Origin: Herbaspirillum frisingense
GTDB taxonomy: Bacteria > Pseudomonadota > Gammaproteobacteria > Burkholderiales > Burkholderiaceae_D
NCBI GenBank assembly: GCA_009914615.1
Contig: WNDX01000030.1
Span: 1-35,883 of the forward strand
Reading direction: 5' to 3'
DNA: 35,883 bases
Below the pieces are notes generated by a model. It saw only the letters and a list, made by a program, of their open reading frames with translations, did not search any database and was not told where the DNA came from. The first letter of the stretch is position 1. Every line of letters begins with the position of its first letter. Positions 14,203 to 22,770 of the stretch are shown here, in pieces. The position numbers and the translations under genes are program-made.

Positions 14203-15258
14203 TCAGCGTTCCTCGGTCAGTTTGAGGAAGCTGTCGAGGATGTGGAAATGGTCGTCGAAGAAACTCTCCTCCATCGCCGCCAATCGGGCGATCGGCGTCC
14301 ACACCGCTTGCGCGGCATCGTCGGCGGCCTCGACTTCCGGCAGATGTTCCAGGCGCAGGTCGAAGTAATAAGCGTGGGTGATGGTGCGCCCGCGCGCGCT
14401 GCGGTCGGGGTGGTCGAAGATCTTGACGTCCACCAGCGCGTCTTCCAGCGTGACCGGCAGCACCGCCAGGTTGGTCTCCTCGGCCAGTTCGCGCAGGGCG
14501 GCCTGCATCAGCCGTTCGCGCTGATCGAGGAAGCCGCCCGGAACGGCCCACAGGCCGCGCCCTGGAAAGCCCTTGCGCTGCACCAGCAGCACGTGATCGG
14601 CGGCGCGGATGACGGCATCGACGGTGGTGAAGATCGGCGGATAGGGCGCGGCCGACCAGGCGGCCTTGTACTTTTGCAGCTGGCGATGCTCCTCGGCCAG
14701 CGGCGTGTAATGCGGCAGCAGCGACCAGGCGCGCAGGTATTGCCGCACGCTGGCCGGCAGCATCTGCGCCAGCACGTCCAGCGTGACATCCATGTCTTCG
14801 GCCTCGAACCACAGGCGGCGAATGTCAGTGGCGTCGATATCGACGGCGCGTTCCAGCGCCTCCAGTTCCCAGTGCGGAAAATGACGCAGGTAATAACTGG
14901 AGGCATCCTTGAAGTGCCCGACCAGGACGATGCGCGCCTGCTCTCCCGCCACGCCCGCGACCAGGCGCCTGACCTCGGCCGACCAGCGGCGGTCGTCGTA
15001 ATAGTCGCGCGTGGCGACGAAGCGCACGCGTTCCCGTTGCGTCTCCGGCAGCGCGCCGGCGATCATGGCGGCGCGCTCCTGCCAGGTCAGCGGGTTCTTG
15101 GTATTGCGTGCGTGGAAGGCCGAGCCGAGCACCACGATCACCGTGGGCGCGCGTTCCAGCGCACGCTGCAGCAGATGCAGGTGGCCGTTGTGGAAGGGCT
15201 GGAAGCGCCCGATCAATACCGCCGCATCCGCCGTTCTTGCCTTGTCTTGCCCTGACAT
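14203..15258 (-). CDS. nadM: Bifunctional NMN adenylyltransferase / Nudix hydrolase
   Basis: A 351-residue fusion of the slr0787/NadM-Nudix type. Residues ~12-185 form the nucleotidyltransferase domain with GRFQPFHNGH (17-26), which adenylylates NMN or NaMN. Residues ~205-340 form a Nudix domain, usually an ADP-ribose pyrophosphatase. The Nudix box at 243-265 is intact: G, then E249, then RELAEE, with Asn in place of the final Gly. Joining synthesis of dinucleotide to removal of ADP-ribose is known for this family. It lies 12 nt after nadE and 3 nt before the radical SAM gene, in one operon. Confidence 0.93.
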   Translation of the reverse strand: MSGQDKARTADAAVLIGRFQPFHNGHLHLLQRALERAPTVIVVLGSAFHARNTKNPLTWQERAAMIAGALPETQRERVRFVATRDYYDDRRWSAEVRRLVAGVAGEQARIVLVGHFKDASSYYLRHFPHWELEALERAVDIDATDIRRLWFEAEDMDVTLDVLAQMLPASVRQYLRAWSLLPHYTPLAEEHRQLQKYKAAWSAAPYPPIFTTVDAVIRAADHVLLVQRKGFPGRGLWAVPGGFLDQRERLMQAALRELAEETNLAVLPVTLEDALVDVKIFDHPDRSARGRTITHAYYFDLRLEHLPEVEAADDAAQAVWTPIARLAAMEESFFDDHFHILDSFLKLTEER

Positions 15259-15270
15259 GCCCGCTCCTTG

Positions 15271-16968
15271 TTAGTACGTCACTGCGATGGGAATCTGCCG
15301 TCCGCTGCCGAAGGCGCGCGCCCGCACCCGGATCACCGGCGGCGACTGGCGGCGCTTGTATTCGTTGCGCGCGGTCAGGCGGCAGATGCGCTCGACCAGC
15401 GCGGCCCCCTCTTCGGTGTCGCGCAGGCCCTCGACGAACTCGCCGGCCGCCCGCGCTTCCGCCGCCGGCAGGCGATCGCCTTCGATGTGCCATTTGAGGA
15501 TCTCGTCGAGCACCTCGTAGGGCGGCAGGCTATCGGTATCGCGCTGGTCCGGCGCCAGTTCGGCCGACGGCGGCTTGTCGAGCACGGCGGCGGGAATGAT
15601 CGCGCGGCCGGCGGCGGCGTTCAGGTGGCGCGCCAGCGCATACACCTCGGTCTTGTACAGATCGCCGATCAGGCCGAGACCGCCATTGGTGTCGCCATAC
15701 AGCGTGCAATAGCCGACCGATATCTCGCTCTTGTTGCCGGTGGTCAGGAGCAAGGCGCCGAAGCCGTTGGAGTATTCCATCAGCACCGCGCCGCGCACCC
15801 GCGCCTGCAGGTTTTCCAGCGGCAGCCCGCGCAGCGGCGCGCCGAAGGCCTTGGCGAAACCGTCTTCGAACTCGCGCACCAGGTCGGCGATGGGGTGGCG
15901 GAACAATTGCACGCCCAGCGCCCGGCACAGCGTTTCGGAATCATCCACCGAGCCCGTGCTGGAGAACCTCGACGGCATGGTCACCGCCACCACGTTCTGC
16001 GGCCCCAGCGCCTCGGCCGCCAGCGCGATGGTCAGCGCCGAATCGATGCCACCCGAGGATCCCACCACCACGCGCTCGAAACCGCAGCGGCGCGCATAGT
16101 CGCGCAGGCCGAGGATGATCTGGCGGCGATAGAACTCCGGCGTCGCCAGCGTCTCTTCCACCAGCCTGGGCGCGGCGGTGCCGTCGTCGCGCAGGAAGCG
16201 ACCGTCTTCGAAGGCCAGCAGCCGGAAATCCGGAGCGAAGCGCGCGGCTTCGAAGGCCAGGCCCTGCTGCGGCGACATGGCGAAGGAGGCACCGTCATAC
16301 ACCAGCTGATCCTGGCCGCCGACCTGGTTGACGTACAGCAGCGCCATGTCGCGCCGCAGGCAGGCGGCCTGGAACAGGGCGTGGCGCTGGGCCCGCTTGC
16401 CGACGTCCGACGGACTGGCGTTGATCGACAGCACCAGTTGCGCGCCGGCGTCGGCCAGCTTCTGGAAGGGATTGACGCGATAGCTGCGCAGATCGTCGTT
16501 CCAGCCATCCTCGCAGATCAGGAAACCCACGCGCACCCCCTTAAGCGGCAGCACGCAGGCCACTTCCGGGCCGGCCTCGAAATGGCGGCCGTCGTCGAAC
16601 ACGCCATATACCGGCAGCAGCTGCTTGTGATACTCGGCGACGATGGCGCCGTCGCGCACCGCCAGCAGCGCATTGAACAGCGGCTTGCCCGGACCGGTAT
16701 TGCGGCGCGGCGCGCCGATCACCGCGGTCAGGCCGGGCAGCGCGCGGGTGGCGGCGATGATGCGTTCCAGCGCCGCCACCATGTTGCGCAGGAAGCGCGG
16801 TTCTTCCAGCAGGTCGCCCGGGTAGTAGCCGCACACGGCCAGTTCCGGGAAGGCCACCAGATCGGCGCGGCCGGCGGCGGCGCGCTGCATGGCGTCGATG
16901 ATCTGCGCGGCGTTGCCGTCGAAATCGCCGACGGTGGGATTGAGCTGGGCAATGGCGATGCGAAGCAT
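15271..16968 (-). CDS. nadE: Glutamine-dependent NAD+ synthetase
   Basis: A 565-residue two-domain enzyme that converts nicotinic acid adenine dinucleotide to NAD with ATP, using ammonia from glutamine. The N-terminal nitrilase-type glutaminase (~1-260) has the triad Glu42 (FPELAVCGY), Lys115 (EYHKQLLP) and Cys152 (LICEDGW). The synthetase domain has the ATP P-loop GSSGGIDSA (residues ~303-311), and TTGNKSEISVGYCTLYGD later. The start at ATG 16968 is set by AAAGGA seven bases upstream; longer readings run into the pncB gene. It lies 20 nt after pncB and 12 nt before the NMN adenylyltransferase gene. Assignment is very secure. Confidence 0.97.
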   Translation of the reverse strand: MLRIAIAQLNPTVGDFDGNAAQIIDAMQRAAAGRADLVAFPELAVCGYYPGDLLEEPRFLRNMVAALERIIAATRALPGLTAVIGAPRRNTGPGKPLFNALLAVRDGAIVAEYHKQLLPVYGVFDDGRHFEAGPEVACVLPLKGVRVGFLICEDGWNDDLRSYRVNPFQKLADAGAQLVLSINASPSDVGKRAQRHALFQAACLRRDMALLYVNQVGGQDQLVYDGASFAMSPQQGLAFEAARFAPDFRLLAFEDGRFLRDDGTAAPRLVEETLATPEFYRRQIILGLRDYARRCGFERVVVGSSGGIDSALTIALAAEALGPQNVVAVTMPSRFSSTGSVDDSETLCRALGVQLFRHPIADLVREFEDGFAKAFGAPLRGLPLENLQARVRGAVLMEYSNGFGALLLTTGNKSEISVGYCTLYGDTNGGLGLIGDLYKTEVYALARHLNAAAGRAIIPAAVLDKPPSAELAPDQRDTDSLPPYEVLDEILKWHIEGDRLPAAEARAAGEFVEGLRDTEEGAALVERICRLTARNEYKRRQSPPVIRVRARAFGSGRQIPIAVTY

Positions 16969-16988
16969 GATGGATCCTTTCTGCCGCG

Positions 16989-18182
16989 TCAGGCCGCGGC
17001 GCTGATGCCGAACAACTGGCGCAGATAAGCCAGGAAGGTCTCGTCCTTGCAGATGGTCTTGCCCGGCGAATCGGACAGCTTGGCGACCGCCTGGCCGTTG
17101 CAGGAGGTGAGCTTCATGACGATGTTCAGCGGTTCGATGCCGGTGTCGTTGCTGAGATTGGTGCCGATCCCGAAGCCGGTCATGGCGCGGCCGGAGAAGT
17201 GCCGGTACAGCTTGAAGGCCCCCGGCAGATCCAGGCCGTCGGAAAACACCAGGCGCTTGGTGCCGGCATCCAGGCGTAGCTTGCGATAGTGCGCCAGCGC
17301 CTTCTCGCCCCATTCGAAGGGATCGCCGGAATCGTGGCGCAGGCCGTCGAACAGCTTGGCGAAGTACAGGTCGAAATCGGCCAGAAAGGCGTCCATGCCG
17401 ACCACGTCGGTAAGCGCGATGCCAAGGTCGCCGCGATACTCCTGCACCCAGTCTTCCAGCGCCGCCTTCTGGAAATCGCGCAGGCGCACCCCGAACGCCT
17501 GGTAAGACTGCAGATATTCGTGCGCCATGGTGCCGATGGGCACCAGGCCGTACTTCTTGGCCAGCCAGACGTTGGACGTGCCCTTGAAGTAATCCGGCAC
17601 CTCGCGCGCCAGCGTGGCCACCACCTCTTCCTGCCATAGCGCCGAGTAGCGGCGACGCACGCCGAAGTCGAAGAACTCGAACGGGTAACGTCCGCCGGGT
17701 TCACGGGCGAACTCGCGCAGCAGGGCGATCTTGTCCTGCAGGCGCCGGCGCGCCTCCTCCAACGCGGCGGCGTTGCCGAGACGGCGGAAGTAAAGCTCGT
17801 TGACGATGTAGAGCACGAAGATCTCGAAGCCCATCACATGCACCTGCGGGCCGCTGGCGACGATGGACAGGCCGTCGCCCTCGACCTGCACGCGGATGAA
17901 CTTGCGCTGGAAGCGGAACAGCGCGAGGAAGTCGATGAAGTCGCTCCTCATGTAGCGCAGGCCGGCGAGATAGGCCAGTTCGTCGTCGGTGAAGCGCAGC
18001 GAACACAGGTGATCCAGCTCGCGCTCCACGTCCTCCTTCAGTTCGGCCAGCGGAAACTGGGGCCGGTTGCGGCAGACGAAGACGTATTCGGCCTGCGCGC
18101 CGGGGTGGCTGTGCAATAGCGCCTGCCACATGGTGAACTTGTAGAGGTCGGTTTCCAGCAGGCTGCGGACGACGGGCGCCAT
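16989..18182 (-). CDS. pncB: Nicotinate phosphoribosyltransferase
   Basis: A 397-residue enzyme that joins nicotinate to PRPP, giving NaMN, the committed step of Preiss-Handler salvage. It matches E. coli PncB along its length: [20 protein letters not shown] at the N-terminus, the [11 protein letters not shown] loop, the [14 protein letters not shown] region with the phosphorylatable His, [44 protein letters not shown] and [15 protein letters not shown]. Agreement is with PncB and not with the nicotinamide-specific NadV. AAAGGAGT lies 8 nt before ATG 18182. The 74-bp gap to the nicotinamidase-like gene holds a GC-rich hairpin. Confidence 0.96.
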   Translation of the reverse strand: MAPVVRSLLETDLYKFTMWQALLHSHPGAQAEYVFVCRNRPQFPLAELKEDVERELDHLCSLRFTDDELAYLAGLRYMRSDFIDFLALFRFQRKFIRVQVEGDGLSIVASGPQVHVMGFEIFVLYIVNELYFRRLGNAAALEEARRRLQDKIALLREFAREPGGRYPFEFFDFGVRRRYSALWQEEVVATLAREVPDYFKGTSNVWLAKKYGLVPIGTMAHEYLQSYQAFGVRLRDFQKAALEDWVQEYRGDLGIALTDVVGMDAFLADFDLYFAKLFDGLRHDSGDPFEWGEKALAHYRKLRLDAGTKRLVFSDGLDLPGAFKLYRHFSGRAMTGFGIGTNLSNDTGIEPLNIVMKLTSCNGQAVAKLSDSPGKTICKDETFLAYLRQLFGISAAA

Positions 18183-18216
18183 GATGCGCACTCCTTTCGT
18201 TGGGATGAGGGACCTG

Positions 18217-18243
18217 AAGCCCGGGGCTCCGGGCTCCGGGCTT
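18217..18243 (-). other. GC-rich hairpin between the nicotinamidase-like gene and pncB
   Basis: AAGCCCGG (18217-18224) pairs with CCGGGCTT (18236-18243). The sequence between repeats the GCCCGGA unit. It lies in the only sizeable gap of the operon and has no T tail, so it is more likely an mRNA-stability or processing element than a terminator. Confidence 0.35.
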
Positions 18244-18256
18244 AGGCGTTCAGTGT

Positions 18257-19120
18257 TCAGGCATTGGCTTGCAGTTCGGTCAACACCTCGGCCGAACTCG
18301 CCAGGCGTACGCCGGCGCCGGCCATGGCGTCGAGGAAGTCGCGGTACTGCGCGTCGAAACCAGCCACCGGGCTCATGCAATCGGTCACCAGCACCAGCCG
18401 GGCGCGGCCGGCGGCGTCGAGGTTCTCGACGATGTGCTCGGTGGTGGCGCGCACGCAGTGGCTGCCGGCTTCGCCGGTGATGTACACGCCGTCGGCGCGG
18501 GCCAGCCCATTGATGAAATCGCTGTTGAGCTGGGTGTCGGGGTCGGCGGCATCCGGCACTTCGGCCATCACGGCCGAGTAGTGCTCGGTCCAGGGATTGC
18601 TGCCCTTGGCCAACTTGGCGACGATGCCCAGGGTCGCTTCTTCCCAGCGGTTGTAGGCGGCGCGCACGTCGGCGTGCACGGCGCCGCCCCAACTGCCGAT
18701 CTCGCAGTGCACCGGCCACACCATCAGGCGGTAGCGGCCGGCGGCTTCCAATGCATCCAGGTAAGCCAGCGCGCGCGGCAGCGCCTGCGGGTCGCGCGGC
18801 AGGTAACGGCCGGCGCGCACCTCGGCGGCCTCGATCTGGGTGAAGGGAGCAACCGCGCCGCCGTCGCCGGCCCGCCAGAAGGTCGGGTGGGCGATGTCCA
18901 GCCTGTGGTGGGAATCGATGGTGATGCTGATGGCCGACAGGCCGCGACCGCCCTCATCGATCAGCCTTGCCACGCGCTGCATGTCGGCATGCGCGCCGGC
19001 CACCGGCAGCGCGGGTTGCTGGGGCGCGCCGCTGATCGGATCGGCCGGGAGATAGGCGGCGGGCAGGTCGCAGAAATCGTTTTGCGGATCAATCACGAGG
19101 AGATGCAGATTGCGCTTCAT
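18257..19120 (-). CDS. Nicotinamidase-like cysteine hydrolase (isochorismatase family)
   Basis: A 287-residue member of the isochorismatase fold, longer than classical PncA (~210). The triad is Asp11 (VIDPQNDF), Lys172 (LAKGSNPW) and Cys222 (TGEAGSHCV). Metal ligands Asp69, His71 and His78 ([16 protein letters not shown]) are those of nicotinamidases, and [16 protein letters not shown] resembles the PncA W-P-x-H-C motif. Extra length comes from an insert around residues 85-125. It is the first gene of the NAD operon, just ahead of pncB, so deamidation of nicotinamide to nicotinate is the natural role (inference, strongly supported by context). ATG 19120 has AAAGGTGGAAG upstream. Confidence 0.85.
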   Translation of the reverse strand: MKRNLHLLVIDPQNDFCDLPAAYLPADPISGAPQQPALPVAGAHADMQRVARLIDEGGRGLSAISITIDSHHRLDIAHPTFWRAGDGGAVAPFTQIEAAEVRAGRYLPRDPQALPRALAYLDALEAAGRYRLMVWPVHCEIGSWGGAVHADVRAAYNRWEEATLGIVAKLAKGSNPWTEHYSAVMAEVPDAADPDTQLNSDFINGLARADGVYITGEAGSHCVRATTEHIVENLDAAGRARLVLVTDCMSPVAGFDAQYRDFLDAMAGAGVRLASSAEVLTELQANA

Positions 19121-19150
19121 GGCTTCCACCTTTCGGGTTGCGGTGAAGCC

Positions 19151-19179
19151 AGTGTAGAACACTTAATTTAACTTTGCAA
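19151..19179 (-). promoter_or_regulatory. Promoter of the NAD operon with candidate NrtR sites
   Basis: On the minus strand TTGCAA (19174-19179) and TACACT (19151-19156) are 17 bp apart and make a usable -35/-10 pair reading into the nicotinamidase-like gene. The spacer is AT-rich with the near-palindrome ACTTAATTTAACT (19161-19173), and ACTAAGCTAATTGAG follows at 19179-19193. The block AGTGTAGAACACT (19151-19163) is also an inverted repeat over the -10. Confidence 0.5.
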
Positions 19180-19253
19180 CTAAGCTAATTGAGAGGATTT
19201 TTGCCAGTCTTCTATGCCAGAAAGGAAACATTTCATGAATGGCAATAAATAGA

Positions 19254-19282
19254 TTCACAATGACACTAAGTACCATTAGACT
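19254..19282 (+). promoter_or_regulatory. Promoter of nrtR with palindrome CTAAGTACCATTAG
   Basis: TTCACA (19254-19259) and TAGACT (19277-19282) are separated by 17 bp. The inverted repeat CTAA-GTACCA-TTAG (19266-19279) fills the spacer and enters the -10. The adjacent ACTAAG string also occurs at 19179-19184 near the operon promoter. This layout fits an autorepressor site. Confidence 0.5.
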
Positions 19283-19311
19283 GCTGGCGTGACCGAAAGC
19301 AAGGAGAGCAA

Positions 19312-19977
19312 TTGGATCAGGTGATCTGCACGGTGGATGTGGTGTTGCTGACGCTGTCGGCGGATGGGCTGGAGGTCGCGCTGCTCAGGCGCGAGCACGC
19401 GCCCTTCAAGGGCGTGGCCGCCCTGCCCGGCGGCTATATCCATGCCGATGCCGACGCCGATGCGCGCGATGCCGCGCGACGCGTGCTGCGCGACAAGACC
19501 GGCATCGAAGCGCCTTACCTGGAACAGTTGGCCACCTTTTCCGGCGCGGCGCGCGATCCGCGCGGCTGGTCGGTCTCCATCGCCTATTACGCGCTGGTGC
19601 CGGCCGCCATGATCACCCAGGCCGAACGCAGCGAACTGCGCCTGGCCAGCGTGGATCGCCTGCCGCCGCTGCCCTTCGACCATGCTGCCATCATCGAGAC
19701 CGCGGTGTCGCGCCTGCGCAGCAAGAGCCAGTATTCCTCGCTACCCTGCCATCTGCTGGGCGAGGCGTTCACGCTGCCGCAACTGCAGCGCGTCTATGAA
19801 ATGCTGCTGGGCGAGAGCATCAACAAGGTGAGCTTCCGCCGCAAGATGACCGAGATGGACATGCTGGAACCGGCCGATGGCCAGTTCGAGACGGCCGGCG
19901 CCCACCGCCCGGCCCAGCTCTACCGGCTCAAGCCGGCCTTCCGCGAACAACTGCGCCTGCTGGAACGCGGGCTCTGA
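19312..19977 (+). CDS. nrtR: NrtR-family Nudix-related transcriptional repressor of NAD metabolism
   Basis: A 221-residue regulator. Residues ~5-140 are a Nudix-like domain whose catalytic box has decayed: from G41 the box carries two extra residues, and the usual RELxEE reads RVLRDK. This is expected for NrtR, which senses ADP-ribose and does not hydrolyse it. Residues ~150-221 are the C-terminal winged helix (LGEAFTLPQLQRVYEMLLGE, then KVSFRRKM). A TTG start at 19312 with AAGGAG five bases upstream is the only sensible start. It is divergent from the NAD operon, which it should repress when NAD-derived signals are low in demand. The family assignment is firm; the operators are inferred. Confidence 0.92.
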   Translation: MDQVICTVDVVLLTLSADGLEVALLRREHAPFKGVAALPGGYIHADADADARDAARRVLRDKTGIEAPYLEQLATFSGAARDPRGWSVSIAYYALVPAAMITQAERSELRLASVDRLPPLPFDHAAIIETAVSRLRSKSQYSSLPCHLLGEAFTLPQLQRVYEMLLGESINKVSFRRKMTEMDMLEPADGQFETAGAHRPAQLYRLKPAFREQLRLLERGL

Positions 19978-20025
19978 GACGCCCGGGTTTCGCTGGGCGC
20001 CGCGATATCCCCTCCCCGACATAAA

Positions 20026-20051
20026 AACGGCACGCCCGATGGCGTGCCGTT
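20026..20051. terminator. Hairpin terminator between nrtR and a small minus-strand gene
   Basis: AACGGCACGCC (20026-20036) pairs with GGCGTGCCGTT (20041-20051). On the minus strand the stem runs into TTTTTAT, so it is best as terminator of the gene at 20073-20297, and may also end nrtR transcripts. Confidence 0.75.
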
Positions 20052-20072
20052 CATTGCGATCCCCTGGGATCT

Positions 20073-20297
20073 TCAAGCGCAACAATTTCCTCCGATATGC
20101 TCATCGCGCTTCACGCGCGATGCCTCACGGCGGCGGCGCACGCGCTGCGACACACGGTGCAGCGCGCGCTGGGTCAGCATCATGCTCAAGGTGCCCATGC
20201 TGAACTCGGCTGCGATCAGCAAGGCCACCAAGGCGGCAAATTGCATGTAGATCCGCGGATAGACGGACAAGCCGCGCGAGAACAGTTGGTGCAACAT
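20073..20297 (-). CDS. Small membrane protein (74 aa), unknown function
   Basis: A 74-residue protein with one clear hydrophobic helix (YMQFAALVALLIAAEFSMGT, residues ~17-36, extending to ~42) and a strongly basic C-terminal part with RVSQRVRRRREASRVKR, then a GGNCC end. The layout suggests a single-pass inner-membrane protein with an Arg-rich cytoplasmic tail. AGAGGAACC precedes ATG 20297 at good spacing. A terminator follows, so it is a stand-alone unit. I do not recognise the family. Confidence 0.7.
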   Translation of the reverse strand: MLHQLFSRGLSVYPRIYMQFAALVALLIAAEFSMGTLSMMLTQRALHRVSQRVRRRREASRVKRDEHIGGNCCA

Positions 20298-20391
20298 GAT
20301 GGGTTCCTCTTTATTGTTTTACTTGCGATGCGATAACGGAAGGACGAAGGCGCCGGCAAGACTCAACCGCCCGCCTCCATCCCGCCGGCGA

Positions 20392-20652
20392 TCAGGCGCC
20401 GGCGTAGGTCGATGCCTGGACGTTGCCGGCAGTTTGCAGGCCGCTGTTGGCGGGGGCCGAGGTCACGACCGGGTAGACCGAGTCCACCTGGTTGGCGACG
20501 CCTTGTTGCTGGGCCTTGGCCAGTTCAGCCTTGACCGCTGCGCGGCTGGTGTGCGAAACGAAAGGCTTCTCGACCGGATACGGTGCTTCGGCAAATGCCA
20601 CGGAAGAAGCGGACAGGGCCAGGACGGCTGCGATGATGGTTTTTGCGGACAT
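20392..20652 (-). CDS. DUF4148 domain-containing periplasmic protein
   Basis: An 86-residue secreted protein. Residues 1-21 are a classical signal peptide (MSAKTIIAAVLALSASSVAFA), followed by the DUF4148 signature APYPVEKPFVS, then SRAAVKAELAKAQQQG and the repeated YPVV. DUF4148 proteins are abundant in Burkholderiales and of unknown function. AGGAGA sits 5 nt before ATG 20652, which is preferred over an upstream in-frame ATG that would spoil the signal peptide. It is monocistronic. Confidence 0.9.
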   Translation of the reverse strand: MSAKTIIAAVLALSASSVAFAEAPYPVEKPFVSHTSRAAVKAELAKAQQQGVANQVDSVYPVVTSAPANSGLQTAGNVQASTYAGA

Positions 20653-21193
20653 GATGTTCTCCTTTGGGTGTTCAGTCATTGATCATTCGGGTACATGCGT
20701 CGGTTGCGTGAGATGACATGTGCCTCTCTCTCAGAACGGCGTCGTTTCTTGCGTTGCGATGTCGTTCATCGATGACTGCAGTGTAGGGATGTGCCCGCAG
20801 GAGAAAAATGCGTCAAAGAAGAATTGAGTGTTCTGGAAACTGGAACAATCGTCAGGGGCTATCGCGGCGATAGAAACAACACTATCGGTAAATGATATGA
20901 AACATTGCCGCAAACCCAGAGCGGGCAAGCCCTGCGCCAGAACGGCCGGCTTTTCGGGCGGACAGCATCCCGCAGGTGACCATTGTTGTGCTTATTTCTA
21001 GTTATCAGAAACGGAAATAACGCTGCAGCAGAGCAGGATGCGTCTTTTTCTCTTCCCGAAGGAAGCAGGCCCCGGCAATACCCCTGATGCGAAAAATGGC
21101 ATGAAAAATGCTTCGGCTTTCAGGCCGCGCCGGCCGGATGCTTTACCAGGAGCGCCGTCGCGCGGCCCTCATCCACTTCGAAGGGAGCGCCCC
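20653..21193. other. 541-bp divergent intergenic region with inverted repeats
   Basis: No supported gene. The region must hold the promoters of the DUF4148 gene and the MFS gene. It contains CTATCG-CGG-CGATAG (20859-20873) and TTATTTC (20992-20998) inverted as GAAATAA (21014-21020), both possible regulator sites. The stretch 20800-20920 is AT-richer than the surroundings. A 65-codon minus-strand frame at 20731-20928 lacks a ribosome site and any recognisable pattern. Confidence 0.5.
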
Positions 21194-22516
21194 ATGCCCG
21201 CCGCCGACACCGCACCATCGCTGCCCGCCTCCGCCGTCCCCGATGCGCACGACGCCACCTTCCGCCGGGTGGTCTGGCGCATCGTGCCCTGCGTCACCCT
21301 GATCTGGTTCCTGGCCTGGGTGGACCGGGTCAACGTCGGCTTCGCCAAGCTCACCATGATGAGCGACCTGCAGTGGTCGGACGCGGTCTATGGCGCCGGC
21401 GCCGGGATCTTCTTCATCGGCTACTTCCTGTTCGAGGTGCCGAGCAACCTGCTGCTGCAAAAGATCGGCGCGCGCGCCACCATCATGCGCATCACCATCG
21501 GCTGGGGCGTGATCTGCGTGGCCATGGCCTGGGTGCAGACGCCGGGGCAGTTTTACCTGCTGCGCTTCCTGATGGGCGCCTTCGAGGCCGGTTTGCAGCC
21601 CGGCGTGATCCTCTATCTCACCTACTGGCTGCCGGCGCACCGCCGCGGCAAGGCGCTGGGCGTGTTCGTCTCGGCCTCGGCGGTGTCGCTGGTGGTGGGC
21701 AGCCCGCTGGCCGCCTACATCATGGAAATGAGCCAGGGCGCCTTTGGCATGCAGGGCTGGCAGTGGCTGTTCATCGTGGAAGGGATTCCCTCGGTGCTGG
21801 CCGGCATTGCCGCCTTTTTCATCCTGACCGACCTGCCCTCCAAGGCGAAGTGGCTGTCCGAGCGCGAGAAGGAACACATCGCCGCCGAGATGGCCGACGA
21901 AGACCGCAAGCTCGGCCCGCGCGAACACAGCTTCTTCGCCTCGCTCAAGAGCGGCAAGATCTGGGTGCTGATCGCGGTATTCTTTTGCATCATCGCCGGC
22001 AATGCGACGCTGGTGTATTACGGGCCGAGCCTGGTGAAGGAAGTCGGTTTCACCGACATCAAGACGCTGGGCTGGATCATGGGCGGCATCTACGCCTGCG
22101 GCTGGGGCGGCATGGTGCTCAATGGCTGGCTCTCGGATCGCCGGCAGGAGGCGCGGCTGCACACGGCGGTGGCCGCCGCCATCGGCGCCGCCGGCTTGCT
22201 GCTGGCAGCCTGGTTTGTAGGGGAAAAGAACGCCGCCGGCCTGATCCTTGCGCTGGCGCTGTCGTCGGCCGGCACGATGGGGGCGATACCGATCTTCTGG
22301 CAGTTGCCGGGACAGTATTTGTCCGGCAGCGCCATTGCCATCGGCCTGGCGGTGATCAATGCGGTGGCCAACCTGGCCGGCTATTTCTCGCCGCAACTGC
22401 TGGGCTACCTGAAGACCACCACCGGCCGCTACACCCAGGGCCTGACCGGCATCGCGCTGGTAGAGCTGCTGGCGACGGTGCTCATCATCGCCTTCATCGC
22501 CCGGCGCCGGAGCTAG
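21194..22516 (+). CDS. MFS transporter, anion:cation symporter (ACS) type
   Basis: A 440-residue inner-membrane transporter with 12 predicted helices and a central hydrophilic loop (KWLSEREKEHIAAEMADEDR). WFLAWVDRVNVGFAKL in helix 1, FFIGYFLFEVPSNLLLQKIG and RFLMGAFEAGLQPGVILYLT are the signatures of the ACS family (tartrate, phthalate, glucarate and related organic-anion transporters). The substrate is unknown. ATG 21194 follows AAGGGAG at good spacing; longer in-frame starts add a low-complexity extension. No catabolic gene is next to it, so the substrate cannot be guessed from context. Confidence 0.9.
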   Translation: MPAADTAPSLPASAVPDAHDATFRRVVWRIVPCVTLIWFLAWVDRVNVGFAKLTMMSDLQWSDAVYGAGAGIFFIGYFLFEVPSNLLLQKIGARATIMRITIGWGVICVAMAWVQTPGQFYLLRFLMGAFEAGLQPGVILYLTYWLPAHRRGKALGVFVSASAVSLVVGSPLAAYIMEMSQGAFGMQGWQWLFIVEGIPSVLAGIAAFFILTDLPSKAKWLSEREKEHIAAEMADEDRKLGPREHSFFASLKSGKIWVLIAVFFCIIAGNATLVYYGPSLVKEVGFTDIKTLGWIMGGIYACGWGGMVLNGWLSDRRQEARLHTAVAAAIGAAGLLLAAWFVGEKNAAGLILALALSSAGTMGAIPIFWQLPGQYLSGSAIAIGLAVINAVANLAGYFSPQLLGYLKTTTGRYTQGLTGIALVELLATVLIIAFIARRRS

Positions 22517-22530
22517 GGTGCCGGCACGCC

Positions 22531-22728
22531 CTAATCGCGTGTGCGCTTGAGGCGCTGCTGATCCAGCATCTGTTCGGCGTCGGAGACACCGCCCGGCTTC
22601 AGGTCGGTGCGGCCCTTGCCGCGCGTCTCGCCGAGCTTGTCTTCCTTGGCGTCCGCTTCGGGTGCATGACGCGCATCCGGACGTTCATCCAGTGCGCTGT
22701 CGGAATGCGTTTGGGTCTGGTGTTTCAT
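22531..22728 (-). CDS. Small hydrophilic protein (65 aa), unknown function
   Basis: A 65-residue, highly charged and probably disordered protein (MKHQTQTHSDSALDERPDAR at the start, then EDKLGETRGKGRTDLKPGG and a short helix DAEQMLDQQRLKR). No hydrophobic core, signal peptide or Cys is present. GGAGG lies 5 nt before ATG 22728, a strong ribosome site that supports a real gene. It lies downstream of the iron-permease-like gene on the same strand, 42 bp away, so the two may be co-transcribed. Family unknown. Confidence 0.65.
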   Translation of the reverse strand: MKHQTQTHSDSALDERPDARHAPEADAKEDKLGETRGKGRTDLKPGGVSDAEQMLDQQRLKRTRD

Positions 22729-22770
22729 GATGGCCTCCTGGTCTCCTCGCATCGCGGCCGCCTGCCGCGT

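Noticed and set aside
15268-17028. A 586-codon plus-strand frame
   Set aside because: Antisense to nadE; Arg/Gln/Ala/His-rich composition and no recognisable motif.
20731-20928. A 65-codon minus-strand gene
   Set aside because: No ribosome-binding site and no family-like pattern; better treated as promoter region.
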